Shown here: one piece after another, positions 1-12,782 of the stretch
Position numbering within the stretch: position 1 is the first letter of the stretch
How the letters are laid out: each line of letters starts with the position of its first letter
Source: Grifola frondosa
Taxonomy: Eukaryota > Basidiomycota > Agaricomycetes > Polyporales > Grifolaceae
Length of the DNA: 64,000 bases
Direction of reading: 5' to 3'
Assembly (NCBI GenBank): GCA_001683735.1
Contig: LUGG01000001.1
Location: 248,001 to 312,000 of the forward strand
The notes under the pieces: model-generated
Databases searched by the model: none
What the model was told of the DNA's origin: nothing
Seen by the model: only the letters and a program-made list of their open reading frames with translations
Position numbers and translations under genes: made by a program

Positions 1-330
1 TTTCTTGCTCACTCTCATAACCTTGCTCCGCCAGGTAAGTGATTTTTCTTCTTCGTCTCTCGCCTGCCAAGCGCCTCGGTCTTGCTGATCGTGCGACTTG
101 TTTTATCTAGTACTCTACGGTTTTACATTACCCTCCACTTCCGCCCGTTGCTGCTGTGCGCGAACGCACTATCAACGACCCTCACTTACACATTTGCTAG
201 ATAGCGAATTCGTGCAATCTAGACCAGCCACCGCCGGTCGCTTTTTTCTCCCGGCTACATACCGCGTGTGCGTTCCTGGCGCGTGAGATTAGACATCGTT
301 CAGTATATCGGCCACACGTCAACTCAAATA
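1..330. other. Upstream region of the F-box gene
   Basis: A pyrimidine-rich stretch at the window edge with no supported coding frame. A good donor-like site (gtaagt) lies near position 35 after ccgccag. It could be a 5'UTR intron of the F-box gene or the end of a gene that lies outside the window. I cannot tell which. Confidence 0.4.
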
Positions 331-2454
331 ATGGCGCGCAAGTCAGCTAAATTGTGTCAGAACAAAGTTAAGCCAGCAGATACTGGCTCAGGAAGGACAT
401 CGGGGACTCGCCGTGCCATTCGTGGGCGACGAGGGGGCCTCGCGAATATGCCCAACATGCCCCTTGACATAATCTCCGAGGTAGGGCACGCTCAAATTAC
501 CGTAGATGACATGCAATCGTTGACGTGCACCTAGATCTCAACCCACCTCGAACCTCGCGACCTGCTGCAGTTGGCGAGAACGAACAAAGGCTTCCGGGCG
601 TTCTTCACGAGCCGTGCCTCATCAGCGCTTTGGAAGGCTGCTAGACTGAATGTGCATGACTTGCCTGATTGTCCGCCGTTCTTGAGCGAGCTGGAGTACG
701 CAAATTTCGTGTTCTCCTCTCATTGCCACGTAAGTGCTCTGCAAATAGGGGCCACATCACGCTGAAACCCCTCTGGCTGCCCTAGTTTTGTCTCAAGAAT
801 GGCAACTCGACCATTATCTGGAAAATTTATATGCGATGTTGCAGTAGCTGTATGAACACGCAGTGCGTCGCGATATAGTTGATCCACTGTAGGATACTCC
901 AAATTGATGTCAATGGCTAGATTCATCATTCCCGCACATCACATGTCGACCATTACTACTAATTTGACTAATCAGCAAATTAAAGATCATTTAGTTCCGG
1001 TACCTATCCGCGACAAATATTGTAAGCATATTTCTCGTGAACCTGGGCAACGCTAATCACCATTGAAAAGACCGCACCGGATTTTGCAAATATCTGGCAG
1101 AAAAGGTGGCAGAAGCTCTGCGCGACATTCCCGCCGAAAAGTCTGTCAACTTTCTTGAAAAACAGAAGTTGCTTGTGAAAGAATCTAAAGTGGGTCACTC
1201 TTTCGCCCGGATATCTCATAGTTGATGGTAGTCTACCTCTAGCACGCAGAACTACTGAAAGATTGGAGCCTAAGAAAGCGCGCATGTAGAGCGGAGGAGT
1301 TGAAGGAGATAAAACAATTGCGTTACGACGCGTGAGTTTCGTTTACAAGCTGTTCGCTTTGACTGACAAATTCCAATCCTCAGCATTATCTTCCGTCTGA
1401 GGAAAGATGGATGGGGGCCAGAACTTGACTTTATGGAGAAGCGGCGTGAGATTGCAACGTTCTCAAGACTCGATGTTTTCCGGCAGCCCGCAAAATTAAC
1501 GGACAGGAGTACGTCTTCCTTTTCTATTCCAAGATGTGCAATTTTAGTAACACATTTATTCTACTAGCGTGGCCTAAAGTTGAAGAGGGACTGAGACCCC
1601 ATCTGGAGGAAATACGATACCGTGTTATTTATCACGAGCGGGATGAAGTGCTCAGATCCCGATTCCGACAGTTCGAGGACCTGATCAGTGATTTCTGCGG
1701 CTCCACAGCTCAAGATCAGAAAGTCATGCCTCACTTAATCGACTTCCTCGTGATGCCAGAGTTTCAAGCACTTGGCGATGCGCCGAACGCGAGGATAATC
1801 ACCACTGAAGACATCCGTGCGCTTCGGGATCAGATGCCAACCTTAATAACGCGCTGGAACGCGGCAGTCAAGGCAGAGCTTGCTTCGTTACTATCTGAAT
1901 ATGTAGCGCCACAGGAAGATTTGGAGCTCTTCGACCTTGCGACAGCAATCTTCAGCTGCTCGCATAGTCACTGTGATCACAGGTCTCTCCACCGATATCC
2001 AGACGTTGTCGCGGACAATTGTCTACGCCAACCTGCTTACCTGAAAGCGTCGCACATAACAGAATATAGAGACAAAGCCATCGAAATCGCCTGCGAACGT
2101 CCGTGGGACTGCAAATATACCAGGGGCTGGACGGAGAGAAGGATCGGACATGCTCGCGAGGTTGTACGATGTTGTGGGAAGGATCCGGACCGTACGCTGA
2201 GACAGGAGATGGATGCTCTTGACGTCAAACTGAAGTGCACAACATGTGAAGCAGAGAGGCCTTACTTTCACATCTCCCCTCAGACCTGGGACAATAAGGC
2301 AAGTGGCATTTCCACAGCTCCAGATCTCGATGCTGAAGCGGCCGAATTGCAGATTGTACATCTGGGTCAATATCGTTGTGATCCTAAATCATTGCTATTG
2401 GTAACTGATGATGGAAGTGCCAAGGTAGAAGAACTAGAAGATAGTCGTCCCTGA
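331..2454 (+). CDS. F-box protein with Cys/His-rich centre
   Basis: Probable substrate adaptor of an SCF ubiquitin ligase. I read eight exons: 331-480, 535-729, 786-862, 921-1021, 1071-1189, 1243-1331, 1384-1508 and 1568-2454. They join in frame to about 580 aa. The F-box (MPLDII..ISTHLEPRDLLQLART) spans the first intron. It is followed by a short Cys pattern (HCHFCL...CCSSC) and a long helical C-terminal half, an arrangement common in polypore F-box expansions. A second Cys pair (CTTCEAERP) lies near the C-terminus. The ATG at 331 is the first that keeps the F-box in frame. The substrate is unknown. The gene looks intact. Confidence 0.85.
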
Positions 2455-3268
2455 CGCTGTTCTAGAATTTTGTCTCCGTAGTTTTTGAACGTGAATACGA
2501 TCCGTTCAATCTTGCTCGTTGTGGTAACCGGTTCGCATTTCGCCTCATGATGCCTCTCCAAGGTCGAAGCCTGCATTGACAAAACGAAATGTTCCCCATT
2601 TGTCGTACAGGTTGTCACTATGCACATATAATTGCAATAGACCTTGATCCCGGACGTTCAACGCTCATTGACGATGTGCTATCAATGTCCACAGTCTGTA
2701 TCATCTGGTGTGCTCCAAGATTGCGAGATACTCAAGCTTCTAGGAGCTGGCATTATGCAGCGTTGCCTCCCCTCTGTTTAGAAGTTGCGGCGCATATTGC
2801 AAGCCAAGCGATGGAAGGTCCCCCGTTTCTGAATCGCATTGTCGTTCATTTCAAGATGGTGCAATACTAATATTCTATACATGGCAGATCTGAAGCCTTG
2901 CCGGATTCGATGCAGCTTGATGTGCGACACCCAGGTTCGTCGTCGTCTAGTAAGTATAACTGTTCACGCGTGCAGCTTCATGATTTCCGTGTGTGTACCC
3001 GTTGCCACCTGGCTTCGACGGTGATCGCATTATTGAAGAGCGAAAGAAACGTATCTCGCAGGTCTTCCCTTTCGCGTACGCGACAGCTACTGAAACACGG
3101 CAAGGCAATCGAAAGGATCACGTGTGAAAACGCGTCGCGAGTTGATCACGAGGTCGCACGTTCGATTACACCGCGATCAGCCGCGACACTTTGACTTCGT
3201 GTGACCAGGTCGGTAGCGGCGCACAGTTGTGCAGCTAGTTTGCATTTTGTCTTCAAACCATATTCACC
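2455..3268. other. Intergenic, no gene seen
   Basis: Between the F-box and ABC genes, which point the same way. It holds only short overlapping frames without family resemblance or convincing splice sites. It should include the F-box terminator and the ABC promoter, but I recognise no specific element. Confidence 0.5.
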
Positions 3269-6005
3269 ATGCCTCGACTCTCTAGGAGGAGTCGCAGTAC
3301 ATGTAAGGGGACTTTCGATCCTCGCGATGCTCAGCGTGTCAAACATACCCGCATCGGCGTGTGGGACCTCTACGAGGAGATCCAGCCAGAGCTTGCACAT
3401 GTACCCGGTTCGTCGAGACTCGAGCATTATCTTGAGATGTATCAGAGCTTCCCATATTTGTGGAGAATGATCAAGGACATTCTCAGTATACAAAGCTGCT
3501 GGTGGTTATTGGTTCTCTATTTTTCTGTGGATGCTGTAGAATCGTTGCTGCCCGCTGCTGCTCTGTGGTATTAGTGTTCGTTGTCTCGCTTGACATGCTC
3601 TCTGCTGAGGTACTTCCCATCGGCAGGTATTCTGGCCAACTATTAACTATTGTACGTTCTTCATACGCCACGCCACGTACGCTTTAACATGAATGCTCTG
3701 TAATACAGCTGCAAGTTGCGATAGATACACGCACTGTTGACAAGGAGCTTCTCCTGCGCATATCCCTTGGGCGCATCGCATGTACCGTTCTGAAGCGAGT
3801 GCTCTCCTCCGTCAGAGCACGGCTCTCGTACCCGCTCAGCATTCGTGTCAAGCAACAATACTCGATCCACCTCTTCCACGCCCGCGCGCGACTCGACCTC
3901 CCGACGTTCGAGGACTCTGCGGTGCAGCGCCAGCTCGAAGATGCGTCCAACTCATCCGGGAACGGGTTCGCATGGGACAGCCTGCAGATGGCGATTCACA
4001 TCATAACCGCCGCGGTAGAGGTCGTGTCCCAGGTAGGAGTACTCGCAAGCGTTCTGAGGGACCAGCGCGATGGGTTGTTACTCGCTATAATCAGCTGCTC
4101 TGCGTCGGCGTTTGATTGGTTTAAGACCCAAGGAGCATTTTCGCGCGCAGTAGGTATGTATTCAATGGCGTTGTGAAAACGTTGGTTAACGTATATGAAC
4201 TCAGTATGGGCGGCCACGACGAAGAACAAGGATTACATTCGGATGCAGGGTCTAAAGCGTGTTGTCAATGACATAGAACATCGCAAGGAATTCATTGCAG
4301 GGAATCTCGCGGGTTTAGCACATCAGGTAGGAACAGCATATCATCTCTATATATCGCTGAAATACAGCTTCCATCGGTAGAATTCAGAGAAATGGTGCAT
4401 CGTGTAGGCATTGACGCCGGAGACTACTGGGAGTTACTGGAATCGCGACCCATCCCGATGAAGCTTAGATACATGTCATTATGGCAAGACCCTCTTCGGG
4501 AGTTGCCTCAAGTACGTCGTTCCATTCTCGTGTCTGATATCTAATCTCACACTATTACAGATTGTCTTCACGCTACGTGCCGTCCAGTATCCTTCTTCGA
4601 TGCCAGTTTCGCTCGCGTCCTTGAACCTCATTCAACAGACGACGCTGCGCTTCACTTTGGCATTATACGGTTTGTTCCAGAGGACTGGTTCTGTTGCAAA
4701 ACAGCTAGCGGCCGTGCGCAGACTGTATGAGGTGGCGAAGATTCCGAACCGCGTTGTTGATGGGGCTGTTCCCTTTCCTGAGGATGCACAGAATCTTGTA
4801 TCGGGCGTTTCTCTAGAGTTTAGGTCAGTAGGCTGGCTCCTTTTTCCCTCGATAGGTTTGAATGTCTTGTTTTTGGACACAGGAATGTATCGTTCAAATA
4901 TCCGGGCGCCGAGAACTTTGCAATCCGCAATGTATCCTTCAAACTCGCTCCGGGGCAGCTTTGCGTACATCTTTCATCTTCTCCCGCAGATCTATACATG
5001 TTTATAACGTCCCGCCAGGTTATTGTTGGTGCCAACGGCTCTGGGAAGAGCACAATTCTGAAGCTCATTGTCCGCCTGTACGACCCTGAAGAAGGACAGA
5101 TATTCGTCAATGGACTGGACATTCGAACGTTGAAGCTCTTCGACTTGCGTCAGGCGATATCCGTCCTATTCCAAGACTACACTCACTTTCCCCTCTCGGT
5201 CAGTATGCCGATGCCCACACTGGCTCCAGGTCTCACTGTCCATTTCCTATTCATAGATCAGAGACAACATCGCACTTGGGGACCCTTCAAACTTCCGAGA
5301 TGACGAACGCGTTTATAAAGCTGCGAAGTTGGGTGGCGCTGAGCAATTTATAGAGCGCCTGTCGGACGGATTCCATACTTACCTAGAGCGTCCCGTGCGC
5401 GATTATTATGCCGGGCTCCCTGAGGGCACGCATACGCTGTTTGGACGAGACGTCAACTATTCTGCGGTTCGTGAGCAGGGAGCCATGACCTCGACGAATG
5501 GACCCTCATTGAGCGGGGGCCAAATGCAAAGACTTGCCGTGTTTGTATCCGGATTCGCGCTCTACGTATGGTGGCTAATTAATGTGTTGTTACAGTTCAC
5601 GAACATTCATGCGGTCGATTGTTTCTGAGGACGCAAAGGTCGGGCTGCTGCTCTTCGACGAGCCGAGTGCTTCTCTGGATCCAACTGCGGAGCACGGTGG
5701 GTCCTCCGGCTGGAGCGGCGTCTTGTCACTGACATTTTCCACAGATCTCTTCGCAAGACTTCGTGAGCTTCGCGGGAGCAAGACCATGCTCTTCTCATCA
5801 CACCGCTTCGGGAGCCTCACGCGACATGCCGATCTGATTCTGTCAGTCTCAGCGAGTCGCCTTTCTGGATGACGCATGCTGACGATGTGATTCCAGGTAT
5901 ATGAACAATTCTGTGATCGTGGAGGCCGGAACTCACGACGAACTACTGAAAAAGGAGGGAGAGTACGCGCGCATATGGATGCTCCAAGCACAAGCGTTCC
6001 TCTAA
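3269..6005 (+). CDS. ABC transporter, half-size, fused TM and ATPase domains
   Basis: ATP-driven membrane transporter with one membrane domain followed by one nucleotide-binding domain. Twelve exons read cleanly: 3269-3567, 3627-3651, 3709-4153, 4205-4326, 4368-4511, 4561-4823, 4883-4964, 5019-5198, 5257-5540, 5596-5696, 5745-5841 and 5897-6005, giving about 716 aa. The ATPase part shows Walker A (VGANGSGKST), the signature (LSGGQMQR), Walker B (LLLFDEPSASLD) and the switch His (SSHR). The membrane part has several hydrophobic segments but diverges from classical exporters. It belongs to a fungal group often annotated only as a P-loop or HlyB/MsbA-like ABC protein. Exon 2 is 25 nt. The substrate cannot be inferred. 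It is convergent with the DUF6534 gene. Confidence 0.9.
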
Positions 6006-6282
6006 GACGGTGTTGCTTTATACTACTCCTGCTACTGGTGCCACCATAACCTGCCAGATTGCTGACTGCCGTTGTCGAATGGATCGTGCTGCACGACACT
6101 GCAAACCGCAAGACGGCTCTTGGACCATGAAGCTCTGGCCATACACTTGGTTTGGATGCATGGATTATATTCTTGTTCTACAAGTGATTTAAAAGGAAAT
6201 GTGTACATCTACGACGGAACATAAACCTACAATCTCGTACGACATGACGCGCCGGCCTATCCAACCGGTGGACTACGCGTTC

Positions 6283-8374
6283 TCAGACTTCTTCCTCGGG
6301 CACGGCATCCATTTTACTCTGGGTGCCGCTGAATTGCTGCAGTGCAGTCAGCATGTTCCGAATATCTGCGACGGTAGCCAGTGTCACTCACCGCCATAGA
6401 ATGGAAAGTCGTCAGATTGGATCCGTGGGTGCTCAAGTACGTCTGGTGGATGTCGTGTCAGAGCAAACGTGCGTGGGATCATGCGTCTGAGCTAACCTTG
6501 TCTATACTCTCTGGAGGTGCGACGCGGAACTCGGACAGAGCGACACTTCCCTCCGCTGATGTTGCTATCGCGCGCAGTGATTCCCGGGAGTTGAGCCTGA
6601 GAAACGTCAGGGTTTGTAAGGTGGTGCATGGATCTGTAGATGCCCGGAATCATACATGGCAAGGAGCGAATTTGCGTAGACTGCCAGGTGGGGTTGTCAG
6701 CATCAGTGAGGCATCCACGGAGGTGGACATGGGACGTACAGTTGTTGACAAAGCCGTAGAAAAACAGATACACCAGGTTATTAGGCATGGTAAGGAACTG
6801 CACGCAGATGTCAGGCGCAGGTGTAATTGAGGAACCAACGAAGCGTACACAAATCAGTATGACGATGTCTGTAATGCTATGGATTTCGGTCAGCCTGATT
6901 TTGCCCAGAGCGAAGATATCAAGAATACCTTGTCAGTAAGCCAGAGCTGATAGTGTACATGATAATCTTATTCATAATCGTGTTCGTGCTGTCAGGAGTC
7001 CGTGTTATTGCAAGCTAGGGGCTCTGTACAAAGGATAGTTGGCTCGCCTTTTGATGCTTGAGCGTCTTATCACCAAGAAATAACACATCGACGATGCAAT
7101 TGTGATATCCACCGCAGCAGCAAGAGCGAGACCGGTGGTGAAGTATGGCTGTCGGCAGTACAGATATGAGATATCAATTTGCGTGTTAGATGTAATAACG
7201 ACGGCTGGACTCACAGCTATCTTATGGAATTCAGCGTAGTCTGGCATCTTGAATCTGGAAGGTCAGTTGAGTACGCATCTTATCTTCTATTCATTAGCGC
7301 TCACGTCAAGCCCATAACGGCTGTAGAAACGTCATGTCAACGGTTAGGATGGTGCTAGCTATATACCTGAAGTCGGATGCTTACCGATCTCGAACCCTGC
7401 GTTCAGCAGTTCGAGTCAATACGATAATCAAAGCCCAGGCTGATAGTTTTGAATCTCACCGAAGTGGGCTATGGCAAGCGCAAACTGTGAAACCATAGAT
7501 CTCAGTTATTTTACGCAGATAATACTATCGTATGTGGCTTACCGTGATGAACGACAGATACCAATTCCTGTTGCTCACTGGAAATGTCTCAGTGGCTGAT
7601 GTAGTTACCTTGGATTTTGAGAGACGTACTAATCCAGATTCTCCGGGCATAGAAGCTATTTACAGAATTAAGCACAAGTTGATCTCAGTACAAGCGTGGA
7701 TCCGCACCATTGTACGACAAGTGTTATCAAGGCCTGTATTCGAAAATTGCATTAGTGTTCAGTCTATCTTGAGCATCATCTTAAGTGAGCCCTACCGTAA
7801 TACCAGTTGTAACCTAGAAGTTGCTAATGCATTAGCTTGGGAAAACTTGGCTCCTGTGGTACAGGCTCACATCATCTACACTGTAGATTGAGAAATTCAG
7901 AAATAAATCTTTTCTCATAGTATCAAGACATACTGTGTAGTCGCGAGCAACGCAGAAGGGTTACCATAATTTGTGATCAGGTTCCAGTACAGATAGTGGC
8001 CGATTAGAAATTCATGAGCAGTCTCCAAAATCCTATGGAGGAAAGTTCGTGAATACGAATTCCACAACCGGATGTGTATCGGAGGTGGCACACAGACCAT
8101 ATGAAAGTGACCTGTCATCGACCCGCTCTGAATAAGTCTTCCGACCATTAAATACACGTGGTTCGCTACATACAGTAGATTTAAGAAACTGTGTATCGTT
8201 CTTGCCGAAACGGATGAAGTACAGGTACGTTTGAAAGGAAGTAAATCCGTACAATCTACTTATGTGTTAGCAAACCTGCGGGAAATGCACGGGCAAACAC
8301 GTTACTGACACAGACGAAATCAAAATACTAATGGACATCGCGCCATAAGTCGGACCTAGATTTGTGGTAGACAT
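6283..8374 (-). CDS. DUF6534 seven-helix membrane protein, copy A (21 exons)
   Basis: Fungal multi-spanning membrane protein of unknown function. Typical family blocks are present: NLGPTYGA at the N-terminus, then FTSFQTYLYF, FLIGHYLYWN, QCFYARRIW, TGLALAAAVDITIA, LTMPNNLVYLFFY and LNSRESLRA. I resolved 21 exons: 8310-8374, 8174-8258, 8098-8111, 7934-8032, 7871-7880, 7796-7813, 7708-7733, 7630-7655, 7543-7577, 7460-7484, 7385-7396, 7305-7320, 7215-7254, 7048-7148, 6929-6988, 6849-6876, 6740-6797, 6656-6680, 6497-6596, 6392-6442 and 6283-6336. They total 948 nt in frame (315 aa). Exons of 10, 12, 14, 16 and 18 nt occur. The intron after 7048 has a GC donor. Copy B has nearly the same exon map, which supports this model. 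Confidence 0.85.
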
Positions 8375-8931
8375 CTTGTAGTGTTGGACGGCGTGCTGTG
8401 AACTGCAAAAGTCTATCCGATATTATATATGCCTGGTTGCTCGGAAACCGAAACACAGCATCATGGCGCTACAAAAGTTGCCCGGCTACCGGTTACGGTG
8501 ACTCAAGAACCTTAATGAGGAAAACTCCACAAAGCTAGCCCACGTCCATTCTTGAACGGATTGCGCATTGATTCTGGTCCTCATCATCATCTTGATGATC
8601 AGATAGGACCGCTGCGGTCAGAAACACTACCGGATTCTGCAATCTCTGAGTAAGTCAGCGTTACGAGAGAATATCTGCATCATCTGCATCAGAGACGAGC
8701 GCTGAGCGCTGAGCGCTGAGTGCTTACCGAGTGCTGATAAGTAATTTACGTCTGCGTCGTAGCACTGGATCGCGAACAAATCGTTACATAAGCATACGAT
8801 CATGACCGGGGAACAGACCTCGGACACCCATATTAGATCACATCAACCGTCGATAACACTCCAGATCCGCCTGAACAATTATTTAGAACTGACTGGCAGT
8901 GCACGGAATGCGGCGGTAGTAACCTTCAACG
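8375..8931. other. Divergent intergenic region
   Basis: Separates the DUF6534 copy A start (-) from the hydrolase start (+), so both promoters should lie here. A 7-bp unit (gagcgct) is repeated in tandem three times near 8697-8720. I see no other structured element. Confidence 0.5.
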
Positions 8932-10325
8932 ATGACGGTCTTGCATGCTGAAGAGTTTACGCTGCGTGGGGATGCATGCGACGGAGGTCTTGCACTCTCT
9001 TTCAAGCGCTACACACCACCGTTGATCAAGCGTAATCACCACAATTCGATTGCTCTTTTGTTAGCCCATTGCGTCAGCACTCGTATGTCCTACTACCGAC
9101 TAGTCTAAGCTAAATATCTCAACTATTTCTAGACAAGGAGACATGGGAGCCTACTCTGTCCCATCTCTTCGACCTCCAGCTGGCCGCGCAGAGGGATGAT
9201 TTCAACGACAGCAGCGTCTGGATCAGTGAGGCATGGGTGGTTGATGCACCGAACCACGGACAGGCAGCGGTGTTGAACGCGACGGCGCTCCTGGCGATGC
9301 CAGAAGGAATCTGTAAGTCATTCACGCGAACCGGCCCATCCGAATCTCAACTTGTCACAAATCTTGCTAGCGGGATACTGCTGGGCTCGCGCAGTGGGCA
9401 AACTGTTGACGTCGGGTCTGATCCTCGCGAAACAGATAATCGGTATCGGGCATTCCGCAGGATCAGCCATCATGTATGTGTAGTGGAGATTGGTCACGTG
9501 CAGGCCCTGGATCTAATCCCTCGCCTTTGTAGGATATTGTCGACGTCGACTTATCCCCTGGACGCGCTCCCTTACTCATCCATGATTCTCGTCGAGCCCG
9601 GCATGATGACGCGGGAAATATTTGCCGAGGCGTTCAAGGAGCCGGTTCTCCTGAAGGAGGTAATGGATGCGACAAAGACTAGGAAGGATATCTGGCCTTC
9701 ACGTACTGCGGCTCTGGAGTGGTTCAAGAAACGCGAGCCTTGGCGTCGCTGGGATCCTGCCGTGCTCCAACTACTCACTGTAGGTCTGGTCTTGACGCTG
9801 ATGGGATAATCATGCTGACTTACCGACATTGGCTTTGAAAGCAATATGCCCTGCGCGATCTACCCACCAAAACGTATCCAGATCGCAAAAATGGCGTGAC
9901 CCTCACGTGTACTCGTGAGCAAGAGACGATGTCCTACGGTATTTCGAAGATGCATTCGACAGCCTCGACCGCCTGAGCGAACTATGTTCCACCATTCCCG
10001 TTCACACCATTTTCGGCAGCAGACACGATCTGATGTACGTCCCATTGCTATCGATCCACGACTCAGAAAGGAACACTCCTGATGCAATTTTAGTGCCAAA
10101 GAGACTCACGAAGGCATTGTTGACCCCAAGCAAGGACGGAAGATGGCGTCGATCAGCACTGTTCCAGACTCTGGACATTTGGTGTGTGAAATGGCTGTTT
10201 CTTAGTGTTGTGGTCGCGTGTTCACAGGTGCTTGTCAGGTCGCACAAGAGAACCCAGCTGGACTAGCGCTAGCTCTTTGGCGCATTCTCAACCAGCCCCA
10301 GCAACCGAACCGGAGCAGGCTGTAG
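8932..10325 (+). CDS. Alpha/beta hydrolase, with an apparent one-base frame break
   Basis: Serine-type alpha/beta hydrolase of the fungal AB-hydrolase-1 group. Exons are about 8932-9082, 9133-9312, 9371-9473, 9533-9779, 9842-10034, 10094-10181 and 10239-10325. LLLAHCVST leads into KETWEPTLSHLFDL. The nucleophile elbow GHSAGS gives the catalytic Ser. IFGSRHDL near 10,010 and DSGHL before the last intron fit the Asp/His end of the triad. The exons total 1049 nt, one short of a whole number of codons. The frame changes between about 9917 and 9925 (CTREQE, then DDVLRYFEDAFD). This may be a sequence error or a real lesion. A 50-nt cryptic intron starting at 9875 would restore frame but would remove a conserved-looking block. 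The substrate is unknown. Confidence 0.8.
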
Positions 10326-10630
10326 AGCTTTTGAGCACCTTAAGATTGAAATTTGGGTTGTGTGGTTCGGATTCAGTATCCTGTAGTTGAAAGGCTGCAC
10401 GATGTTTGTTCGACCACATGGGTATTGAATATTGAATAGTGGTATCCACCATTCGACATCACTACTGCTTGCACCTGCAGAACGCGGAAGCAGATACAGT
10501 GTTGGTCGACGCCACCGACGCCACCAAGATACGCACCTCGATCAATCTCATCCACTCGATCAGACACACAACTCGATCTCGGTTTGTGTCGGATTTGAGG
10601 CCGCGAAATACAAATGGTTGAAATTGATAT

Positions 10631-12782
10631 TCATCCCTCGCTCTTCTCGCCATCCTCGCCAGGCCTTTCGAGCGCCCACTTCTCGTCCGTCTGTGAATGC
10701 AGCGGCAGCCCGCGCATGGCGAGACTCACGAGCAGGCCCCCTCCAGCGATCCCGATCAGGACGCGCCATATCGTCACGAGAGACTCCGCGAAGGCGCGCC
10801 TGACTTCGTCTTTGAGCGGCTGTGACAGCGCATGGACCTGCGGCACGAGCGTGTACGCGATGCTCGCGCCATTCGCGAACTCCGCCGCGAACGCGACGGG
10901 GAGCCTGCTCTGCAGTCCGTTCTGGAGGATGAGGCCCCCGATCGTCACCGCCCACACCTGTGGCACCGCTCCCCCTAGAGCGGGTCGACGCGCAGAATGG
11001 CTGCAACGCACCTGGGAGAGCGAGCGCAGGAATACGAAGAAGGATAGTGCAGGGCCGTTCAGTGTGACCGGGAGGGGGCCAGCACCGGGAAGTAGGCGGT
11101 GCTGTACACCATCCCGATCCCCAGTCCTGTCACGATCTGGTACCCGATGGAGGCACCACGGGATGTATTGGTGTCAGTCATGCTGAGCAAGCCGAGTCCG
11201 ACCATGGCCAGAGCCCAGCCCAGGCAGATTTGAGGCCTGTAGCGCTTCGTTATCTTCACGCTGGCCCCGACGATTATGGAGATGGGTGCTGTGGTGAACG
11301 TAATCCCGAATAAGTCGATCCCGGATGCGATTGGTGAGGTGCCTTTGCAGGCCTGATAGTAAACAGGAAGATAGTCTGGGAGATGTCAATGTATAAAGCA
11401 CTTCCCACGTGGCCTGCACTCACAGACGAGGTTCACGATGAGAAATGAACATAGAGCAATCTGGACGTAACTGGATGACGTTCGTTGACATTTGAGCACA
11501 TGTGAGGCGCGATCGCTTACCCGCTGAGGCTTGTCCGGTTTGACACCAATGTCGCAGGAACCTGGACGAACTGAAATAAGCGGGAACACCATCCGCAATT
11601 CGACAATACATGCCATCGGATTGTGACAAAACCGAAGTTCATATATCATGAACGTGATGACTCCCACTACGCCTACACAAAGAGGGACGAGGACTTGAGG
11701 AGAACTCCAAGGGAACACTACACCACCCCAAGTCAGCGCAATAACGCATGCACATGTTGAACCGATAATGATGGCATTCCCGCTACGAGTCGCAATATGA
11801 GAGCTGTGAGCACGATGCTCGAAGACAGAAACGCACACAAAATCGATCATCGCAATCTTCTTCCGAATATTTCCTGGTGGGGACGGAAGTGTGACGAAGG
11901 CTAAAACTAACACAAAGGAAAGCCCGGCGAGCGGAAGGTTGAGGTCTGAAGAAAGACGGATACATTCAGCTTGCTTACAAACTCGCGCTAGCGAGTTTGG
12001 ACGAACAGAACAGCCAACGCCAGGTAGTGTGGTGGGCCAATGCGCCGCCAATAAGTGGTCCTATGCCTCCTGAAACAGCCCACGTCCTAAGGGACGAGAC
12101 TTATTAGCGGAGAATGTATGGAATTGATGAATAAAGCGAGTGTTCCAGTCCGAATAGTCCATTGTAAGTTCCGCGTTCACTCAGAGTGACCATGTCTGAG
12201 AGGACGATCTGACTGAGGGCAAATATGCCTCCAGCACCAGCACCCTGAATCGCTAACGTAAAGATTGATTCAAGTTATTGACACCCATGAATACCAAAAT
12301 GAAGCCTACTTCTGGCAGCAATGAGCATGTTCATATTCCGCGCCGCGCCGCCAAGAGCACTTCCAATGCAAAAGAGGACGAGTGCAACAAGCATCACCGG
12401 TCGTCGACCGAAGATCTGTGCTGAATTGTCAGAGCGGCGAAGGATAAATAATGACGAAATTACCTCGGCCATGCCCCCGCTCAGAGGAAGAAGTGCAGTG
12501 GAAGCGAGACCATAAGCACTAGCTACCCAAAGGAACTGAGTGGCGTGAAGATCGCTCGAAATGACCGGTAGTGCGGTAGACACTGCAAACTTGAGGGTTC
12601 AATTAGTTGGGCACGTGATCTAAGACGATGGTGACGGAGCGTACACTCTCGAGAATGGCCAAGAAGAGAGAGACGATCAAGGCGAGAAGGACAAGCCAAA
12701 ACCTGAAGCCTTTGCGGTTTGAAGGGGATGGAGAAACATTTGACATGTCCGGAGAGTCCTCAACTGTGTGTGCGGAAGACAT
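10631..12782 (-). CDS. MFS multidrug-type transporter, with an apparent frame break
   Basis: Proton-coupled exporter of the 14-helix drug:H+ antiporter type. Landmarks are [20 protein letters not shown] (motif A), [32 protein letters not shown] (motif C region), [23 protein letters not shown] and [13 protein letters not shown]. The start ATG at 12782 opens an acidic N-tail followed by the first helix. Exons 1-3 are 12647-12782, 12464-12582 and a block starting at 12415. Two introns appear to use GC donors (12087-12137 and 11562-11613). Near 11074-11078 a run of five C on the coding strand makes FPVLAP run out of frame before [13 protein letters not shown]. One more C would join them. It lies convergent to the hydrolase and may form part of a metabolite-handling neighbourhood. 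Confidence 0.82.

Noticed and set aside
730..1330. F-box gene first looked broken, with stops between 730 and 1330
   Set aside because: Short introns (730-785, 863-920, 1022-1070, 1190-1242) remove every stop and restore one frame.
6283..8374. DUF6534 copy A first looked like a scattered pseudogene
   Set aside because: A complete in-frame 21-exon model exists, and copy B repeats it.
8695..8722. Triple gagcgct repeat considered as a CRISPR-like or satellite array
   Set aside because: Only three 7-bp units without spacers; simple-sequence slippage.
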